Assembly (NCBI GenBank): GCA_000507305.1 | Contig: DF239216.1 | Span: forward strand, 149,921 to 213,920 | DNA: 64,000 bases | Direction of reading: 5' to 3' | Origin: Breviolum minutum Mf 1.05b.01 | Lineage: Eukaryota; Sar; Dinophyceae; Suessiales; Symbiodiniaceae | Shown here: positions 56,697-64,000 of the stretch, in pieces | How the letters are laid out: every line of letters begins with the position of its first letter | Numbering within the stretch: position 1 is the first letter of the stretch | Program-made: the position numbers and the translations under genes | Notes under the pieces: generated by a model | The model's database searches: none | What the model saw: the letters and a program-made list of their open reading frames with translations, nothing else | Told to the model about the DNA's origin: nothing

Positions 56697-57525
56697 ATCT
56701 GGGAGGTCAGCGGTGAATGCATACGATCTCAATTCGAATCTAAATCACTACTACGTCGCTCTTGTTGTTTGTTGTCGTGAGTGTGATTTGTGTTCACTTT
56801 TCAGAGGGATATTATATTTCATCGTACTGCTTGCCTGCATTGTTTCTTTTGCATGTTTTTGCAACCATGCCACTTCCAACTGCGCCTCCCTCCTTTCCTT
56901 TCTCAGTTCCACATGATGAGGATGAGGATGATGATGATAAGGATGATAAGGATGAGGATGAGGATGATGCTGACGAAATACGGATAGCTTAGATTAAGTG
57001 CAGGTTCGCCCTGGATGATAATGCCAGTGTTTCTGTGGATGAATTCTAAAGAGAGGGGAGCGCATGCTAAAATTAAGAAAGCATCCAACAGCTTGATTTT
57101 GAGCATGTGTTGATTCTTGCACACAAAAATGGCCAAAGGAGCCGCTGGAAAAGTGCGGAGACAAATCGAAACGGATTTTGAAATTTCTGGAAGTGACTGG
57201 CATTGAGATAGGTTTCCGGCTTCGTATTTGTCACATTGCTTCCTTGCATGGACCAGTGTCAAAAAAAGTGCCATAAAAATTGGAATTGGCATGCAGCCGT
57301 GCGCATTTGCATATCATTTATATTATATGCTGTGTACATTTAATACTGATTGTGGATCCTGCATCAGTTGATAGGGCAAATAATCACAGATTGTATATAT
57401 TTTAACCCCTGCCGTATGCAACTATTCAACTGTATCTAACTACAACTTGAGATTCGTCTTCAATTGAGCTTTTTGGAGAATGATTTGCATCGTTTTTCGC
57501 AATTTCTTCAAGCATGCGCAGGCCG

Positions 57526-58850
57526 GGGTGCAACAGGATGGCATGGGACCATTGGCCACACGATTGACCTTAGAGGAAGCGGAGATGCTTGCAGCACGTG
57601 TTGGGCATGTTGTGAGAACGGCAGTGTCGGTCGACCAGAATGCAGTGCAAGAAATCAAGAAGGACAAGGACAAGAAGGACCCGGCGAACCAAGCCCAATT
57701 TTTGTTTGCCCATGTTTTTTAAATTTCCGCTCATTCATGTATTCTCTTGCCAACTGTTGCTGTATTTGCTCTTTTCCACCGCGCCGGCTATTGGAGGAAG
57801 GCGATGATGTGGCCGTTGGTGCACGTGTCCAGTTCCAGGCTCCGCACAGCGAGACATGGATGCCAGGCGTTGTGGTGGGACATGGCCTTCAAAGTGCTGG
57901 TAAGGGAAGGCCCTGTGACATCATCGATGATCATGGAGTACTTTGGGAGAAAATTCCAGCAGGCCAGGTCCATGGAGATAGCCTTCAATCACAGGAGAGG
58001 AGACCAAGAGATGCTCCCATGGAGCTGCTGAGTACAGCAGGAAGGAATCTCACATCAGAATTGAGCTCCAGGCGTGAGGGCCTCTTTGCAGAACTTATGC
58101 ATTTGAGAGATCGCTTGCGTTTCCGAAGGGAAGAGGAGGATGAACCGGAAGTTCCGGAGGAGCAAGAGCATGAAGAAGATGAAGAAGAGGACGAGGATGA
58201 TGAGGAAGAAAGTGAGCAACCTCCTGGCTCTGGAGGCGAAGCTGCTGCAATGGCTGCAATCAGTGGTGCACTTGGCAGCAGACCTCCATCTGACGTTGGC
58301 TCAGCCAGTCCTCCCTCCTTAGGTTTTGCCGGCTTGTCCAATGCCGTTGCAGCTTTGAGTGGTCCCCGTTCCCCAAGTCCACCTTTTGGTCCTCCAGGGC
58401 CAGGATCAGGACCTGGTCGTCCAGATGAAGAGTTGAGGATGTTGGAACGTTTCAGATCTTTGGAACAGATTTTGCCCGAACAGATCCTCACAGGGCCCAT
58501 GTCTGGTGGACACTTACGATTTGGCACTGGTGATGGGGTCTTGGAGATCCGTCGCATTTTTGAAGGTGATGGAAACCGTCGAAGCCGTGACTTGGTCCCA
58601 GGTGTTTGATGGAAGACATTTTTGTTTGTATTATCTCATGGTAATTTCTTTTTGTTTGGACCCAGGGGTGGTTTGATAGGCTTCCCAAAATAAATTGCCA
58701 CGACTGATTTATCAATCAAGATTATCAAGATTCAATGAAGTATCGTTTTGTAGAAGATGCAAGATGAAGCCCAGGCACTGGTGCTCCAAAGCCACCTCCT
58801 CTACGTGCTGAGCTTCCTGCATTTGTGCGAGCTGCCGTCATGGCCTCAGT
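57526..58850 (+). CDS. HECT E3 ubiquitin ligase: acidic and Gly/Pro-rich linker exons
   Basis: Exon about 57526-57700 (RLTLEEAEMLAARVGHVV, then a Lys/Asp-rich run). The large exon about 57787-58609 has VAVGARVQFQAPHSETWMPG (a small beta module like MIB/HERC2 or Tudor), an acidic Glu/Asp tract (58135-58215) and a Gly/Pro/Ser-rich tail with HLRFGTGDGVLEIRRIFEG. A short exon at about 58768-58848 follows (PPLRAELPAFVRAAVMAS). The acidic tract before the catalytic part also occurs in TRIP12/UPL3-type ligases. Confidence 0.6.
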
Positions 58851-59167
58851 GATGAAAAATAGAATGGAAGATATGATATGTCACAGAGAATTCAAATAAG
58901 AAATTGATGTCATTTCATTCTATGCTGTTCAGATTGTTTGTTACATTATGACGCAGCATTTTTATTGTTTTTGACCCCTTGTGTTTATACACATTATAAA
59001 TGATCGTGGTACCATTTACTGTAGACTGTAGATACATTGTTGTGTATAATATTATTTGATGATGTAATGAGAACCGCACTAATACAAGAGACTTTTTTAG
59101 AATATATGTTGAATAAATAAATATGAATAAATCGTATACACAGCTACTTCTTGAGTTCCCACCTTGT

Positions 59168-61661
59168 CAGGACATGACAAACCCTTCTCTGTCATTGGAT
59201 CACCCTGTGGCTGACCGATTGGGCGCAGCAGACTTGCAGCATCCGCCCGATGCGCCGGCGAAAAAGAAATCCTCGGGCAAGATGCCGGCACAGTTGGCGT
59301 TGCGGCTGTGTTTGTTGCCACGAGAAGCCAACGATGAAGTTCCACCTCCTTCCAAAGATTTACCTGAATCATGGAATTTGATGAAGGCCATTCACCACCT
59401 ACAAGGTCATGCTCGACAGACTTCACCTGGATTCTCGCAAGGGATTGTGGAAAATTGGAGCTTAGGCCAGGGTTGCCAACCAAAGTCAAATCCAAGTTGA
59501 ATGATCATGAATCATAACGTCTCGAACTTAGGGAACCCCGAAATTCCTTGGTCAGTTTTAAAAAGCATATTTCTTACGAGTTTATTTTAGTATGGCACTT
59601 AAAACTGGGTCTTGTTTGTTTACAGCACCTCCGTTCACGGAAAAAACTACGAAACCAACGAGATCTGGTTTGCATCAAGAAGTTGTATCATGATTGAATT
59701 TGTATCAAGCCAGCGGTGTTCGCCTTTTCCCTCGCCCTGCCAGGATACAGCTTTGTTTGGACAGGGGCTGCAGACTTTGCCAGTGCCATCCAGGATGCCA
59801 AGAATGAGATGGAAGTGGATGAAGAAAGTGTTGGTGCCTCGAGCGCCCTCACACCAGCTCGCAAACGCCGCAAGACCAGCCAGATTTTCACCTCCAGGGA
59901 ACTTTATCAAGGAGGATCTGCAGAGGATTTCACTATGGACAACCCAAGTGTTTCCAATGCAGTCCAATTGCTTCGGCTACTACATGGAAGCTGCCAAGAA
60001 CTTGCAGATGATGCCAGCTCATGGACATCTAGTAAGTTAGACAAGAAGCTTCTGGTACAATTGGAAGATGCTTTGAGCGTTGTAAGCACAACGCTGCCAC
60101 CATGGATTACCACTTTGCCTCGATTGTGTCCTTTCCTTTTGAGCCTGGAAGCTCGGACAAAGTTGCTGAAGTATACGGCCTTTGGGCCTTCCTATGCCAT
60201 TCATTGGGTGCAGTCGCACAAGGTGGGATCCTTGATGCAGCGCCGTGCAAAACTGCAAACTGAACTCAATTCCCAAGCAGATCCAAGAAAGGTACAGGAG
60301 CTTTCTCAAGAACTTTCGAATTTGGAGGAACATGTGGTGAGATCCAGCAATTGGCTGGGCACAGTCCAAAGCACCTTAGTCAAGGTGACAAAAGGAGATA
60401 GCTTCCTCCTGCAGTCAGAGATTGCAATGGAACTTGTTTCAGGTTCTGGCCACTTAGTGGAGGTTCAATTCGATGGGGAGACAGGTTTTGGAAGCGCTGT
60501 CACCCAGTCTTTCTATGTGGAAGTGAGCATGGCGCTGCAGGATCGCGAATTGAATCGGCAAGTCCCTCTTTGGGTGGAGGATGATGGAAGCTCATGTACG
60601 CCTTATTTGCTGAGCCGTCGGGGTCTTTTGATCCGGCCTTTGCCCGAAGGTCCTCAGCGTGATGCGGCTTGTCAGCGATTCAAGTTTCTCGGTCGTGTCT
60701 TGGGTCATGCTCTCCGCGATGGCTTCATTGCTCCATTGCCCTTGACGGAAGAGGTCTTCAGTTTGATCCTGGGACAACCCTTGAGTACCAAAAACCTCCC
60801 ACGGCCAGGAGCAGGCTTGGCCGGTGAGCTGCTGGGTGCCCTATCAGACTTTGCACAGCGTTTGGCCGATGGCAAGGTGGAGGTGGTAGAATCCTTTGAC
60901 CAGCAGCTGCCTTTGGAAGATTATCTCAAACTCCTGGGCGTAAGCTTCCTGGAGACAGGCTTAAGTGGAGCTCCACTATGCCCTGGTGGTGAGAACTTGC
61001 CAGTGACCTTGGAGAATTTGGAAGACTTCTTGGAGAAGGCGGCAACCTTTTGGTTCGACACCGGGGTGCGAGCACAGGCAGGGAATGGTTCATGAAGGGT
61101 TGATAAAAACACTTGCGATGCCTCAGCAAAAGCCGAGTTCATTTGTTTCCATTTGTCCTGTTGCACAGCTGGTTATGTTCACAGATGCTTGATTTCTTGC
61201 AGGTTGAGGCTTTGAGGGCAGGCCTCAATGAGATTCTGCCGGTGCAATGCTTGGCAGCCTTCCGACCATCAGAGTTGAGGCTCATGTTCTGTGGTGAAGA
61301 TCGTGTAGAATGGGACGAGAAAACTCTCCTGAAGCATCTTCGTCCTTCTGGTGGATTGACTGGTGGCTCGCAGTTGTTGGCTCACCTTGTGGCCGTCTTG
61401 TTGGAAATGGATCAACCCAACCGAGCTCGATTCTTGGATTTTGCCTCCTCATGTCCCAGATTGCCTCCTGGTGGCATTGCAAACTTCCACCTGGATGTCT
61501 TCCCAGAGCCACAAAAAGGTTCAAGGAGGGGACTTCCTCGCTCCCGTGCTTGTGCAAACCAACTGTACTTACCACCATACTCCTCGAAAGAGGAATTGCA
61601 GGAGAGCCTATTCGAGGCAATGTGTTGCTCCGCAGGGCACCATGAGCAGTGGCCAACGTGA
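59168..61661 (+). CDS. HECT E3 ubiquitin ligase: C-terminal catalytic part
   Basis: Exon about 59168-59490 (SLSLDHPVADRLGAADLQHP). Exon about 59748-61077 has LPRLCPFLLSLEARTKLL, the conserved lead-in found in TRIP12/UPL3 and HECTD1, then the HECT N-lobe (FDGETGFGSAVTQSFY, FKFLGRVLGHALRDGFI). A GC-AG intron (61078-61202) is in phase 0. The final exon, 61203-61661, holds the C-lobe: FRPSELRLMFCGE and the active-site region RACANQLYLPPYSSKEEL, with the catalytic Cys codon at 61551-61553. The protein accepts ubiquitin from an E2 on this Cys and transfers it to substrates. The stop is at 61659-61661. The catalytic residues look intact. Confidence 0.88.
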
Positions 61662-62185
61662 GCAGAAGAAAAAAATGGCCGGACATGAAACTCATCTCAT
61701 TTGCCTCAGGACCACTGGACATGATTCAGCTTGCAGATTGCCGTGTGATTCGTTTTGTTTTTATCATTGCTTCTAGTCCATCAACTTGTATGTTAGCCCA
61801 GTACATTAGGGCTCCCATTCTTCCAGGCAAACCCAGCAGTGAAGTCGCCTGCCCAAAGTTGGCAGTCCAACTATGGAGAAGTGAGGCTCGCAACCTCTTG
61901 GAATTATGTGGCAATTGAGTTGAGTTGTGTTGTCGTGAATATTGCAGGAAGGAAATGCCACCAATCACCAAGTATGTCAGGAACTCAAATGCCATTTGTA
62001 TGCTTCAGGCCTAAGTTAATGCTACAAATTATGCATCCAGTGCCAGCAATTTGTGCTAACATGAGATGTCAGGAAAACAACTACAATTTCACCAACCCTT
62101 TGAGGTGCGACATTCCATGTTCATAAGACAGACCATGCTCAGCCATCATGTGGCTGATGTTGGAGAAAAAAAACAGGATCAGACC
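61662..62185 (+). other. Spacer between HECT ligase and phosphatase genes
   Basis: About 0.5 kb with short frames only. The start of the phosphatase gene should lie here or in a small upstream exon, but I cannot choose an ATG. Confidence 0.4.
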
Positions 62186-62189
62186 TTCT

Positions 62190-64000
62190 GGCCAACGAAG
62201 CCAAAACTACTTCATTATTATTGGTGACTGGGGCAAGGCTGGGGGGTGATGGCCTAAGACACTGCCTAAGACATCTTCAGAATCATTTTTGAAGGGTCAA
62301 GCCGATCAAGCAATATGATTTATGGATGCTGAGGCCAGGAAGTTGTCAGTATGCTGTGGCCGGAAAGCTAAAAAGAGCCACACTTAGATGACTTAGATCA
62401 CTCAGCAGATGCAGCTACCAGTGCTACCAGTGTTTTTTGGAATGGGTGGTAGGCCAAAGGTTAGCAAAGAATGGCCAAATAATGCCACGTATATGTATAT
62501 ATATATATATACGATTAAATGCAGAGATTCTCAGATTCCAAGGCTTCGTGGCTGCTCAAAAACAGGCTGGTTCCTTTTGCTCCACTGCATGCCAAGCACA
62601 CATACGAAAACAGCAGCATCTCCTGTATGTTCAGGCCGGCAAGACTCTGCTGTTTATTGCATCAGTCCTGGTCTCAAAACTTGCAATCGCTTAGCGAAGC
62701 TCTCGAGTGATGCTGTCCGAAATAGATCAAAGTTGGATGCGGACGATGCAGGTTGGAGACAACTTTTACTGGACTGGTGTGACTCCAAAGGTATCAGCCC
62801 AAGAACTCTTCTTTTTGTGGTCTGGAAGCATGCTAAGCTGCTAAGCACTGTTCAGCATTTTAGATGTTGCCATGGATTTTCAGATTGCATATGCATGAAC
62901 AGGCTTGGAAGGAGGATTGGGAGCTGTGTGGGGCTCAAGTGTTCATGGAGATATCACACCCTCACACCCATGCCCATTCACCAGGAAGTGGTGGCCTGAC
63001 TTCTGTGCTTTTGTTTAATTCCAGTCTGGTTGTTTCAGCATGATTCAACTATTATTTTGAGGCCCTATGGTACGAACAATCCAATGTCTCCGCTATATCA
63101 GGCTGCTTGATTTTAGGAAGAACTGACGCATGCACATCGCATGTGCACTTCACTAGCTCGTATCGCGATCTGTGTGCCACTCCAAGCATGCAAAGCACTC
63201 TTGGGCCTGCGGGCACCATGTCGACAGTCACCTGAATGGCCTGCATGGAGTGAGACCCTAGCAAACATTACAACCCATCCTCTACTTTAGCTATTAGCTA
63301 CATGGAGTGTATCTATTTTATTCTATTGCTTGATGTTTGAGTGGCTCTTTTTGCCTGTTGGTCACAGGTTCCATGGCTGGCCGTGTATGGGAATCATGAC
63401 TTTGGGGAGCACGACCCCTATGCCATTTGTCCACACGCCAATGCCTCAGCTATTGTGAGTGGATCTACCAATGCAAAGGTATTTCTGTGCAATCACACAG
63501 CAGGTGGGTACATTTTTCACAGTTTGACCTTTGAGGTCTACCCTATGGGCTTGATCAACAAGCAGGCATCAGACATGACGATGAATTGCACCACCAACAT
63601 GCTTTGAATTAAGCTTGGATTGAACAATATCGGAATTTGTGAATCATAGTGAATCTCTCTGCTTAAAGCTGAGGCGTATTCGGGCAAGCAGTTGAACCAG
63701 GTTCGCAATACCCTTCGCAGCTCTTGTGTTTCTTGCCCAACACCTTCTTTGCTGCGGGTTTTTCAGGACCGCAACCCAGGTAGGCCTGACAGCACCAAGT
63801 GCCTTGGTTTTCATTTTGGAAAAAGGGTTTACAAGCAAGCTGGAAGGGTGGCAGTTCAATGGTTGGATGTCGAGATTTCAACTGTTTGCTGGGGATCAGT
63901 CACTTTGCTTGTTTAGGAAATAGTTGGTGTGAAGCTTGCTCCGACCTTGTTCAACTATGTCCAACGAGGTCTTTTTGGATGCCGGATTACAACTACCATT
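62190..64000 (+). CDS. Purple-acid-phosphatase-like metallophosphoesterase (5' part; continues beyond window)
   Basis: Calcineurin-type phosphatase related to ACP5. Metal-ligand motifs appear in the correct order in separate exons: YFIIIGDWGKAG (about 62209-62242; GDxG), VGDNFYWTGVTPK (62751-62789; GDNFY), VPWLAVYGNHDFGEHDPYAI (from 63368, exon to 63478; GNHD) and AYSGKQLNQ (63674-63700, a 27-base exon in phase with the previous one). A possible exon near 62908 (AWKEDWEL) fits the helix after GDNFY. The later His motifs lie past the window end. Such enzymes hydrolyse phosphate monoesters, usually in secretory or extracellular compartments; in algae they often serve phosphate scavenging. Confidence 0.78.
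62488..62512 (+). repeat. (TA)n microsatellite
   Basis: TATATA run in an intron of the phosphatase gene. Confidence 0.85.

Overview
The window is nuclear DNA from a dinoflagellate, most likely a Symbiodiniaceae-like alga. Genes are broken into many short exons whose introns end in AG but often open with GC or GA instead of GT (for example the GC donor at 61078 and the probable GA donor at 15239). Every recognisable gene lies on the + strand, as in the unidirectional gene blocks of dinoflagellates. The products also fit a flagellated protist: an intraflagellar transport subunit, a four-domain voltage-gated channel and EF-hand proteins. Because the exons are short, gene models come from joining reading frames across plausible splice sites and are incomplete.

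Layout, left to right. (1) 1-1500: 3' part of a capsular-polysaccharide/DXD-type glycosyltransferase, then unassigned exons to 3253 and 4697. (2) 5574-13300: a probable secreted protein with EF-hands, a long run of about 48-residue alanine-rich repeats, then more EF-hands, mostly one per exon. (3) 13883-14201: a large GAT/GAC microsatellite. (4) 15028-16326: a complete three-exon IFT25 (HSPB11) gene. (5) 16900-21683: an unknown gene of short Glu/Arg/Gln-rich exons. (6) 22107-41640: a four-repeat (24-transmembrane) voltage-gated ion channel whose four pores align to give an E/E/D/E ring. Its domain III is split by a 7.5-kb Ty1/copia retrotransposon (28581-36102) with 199-bp LTRs differing at one base and a 5-bp target duplication. 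(7) 42150-50460: coiled-coil exons, with a single-exon secreted SAM-methyltransferase gene (43773-45128) and a 122-bp inverted-repeat element between them. (8) 52422-61661: a large HECT E3 ubiquitin ligase of the HECTD1/TRIP12/UPL3 type. (9) 62190 to the window end: the 5' part of a purple-acid-phosphatase-like metallophosphoesterase.

The genes are functionally unrelated neighbours, not an operon. The points most worth following are the channel, whose repeats share intron positions; the copia element, which carries a methyltransferase-like domain between protease and integrase and about 290 extra residues after RNase H; and the 48-residue repeat protein.
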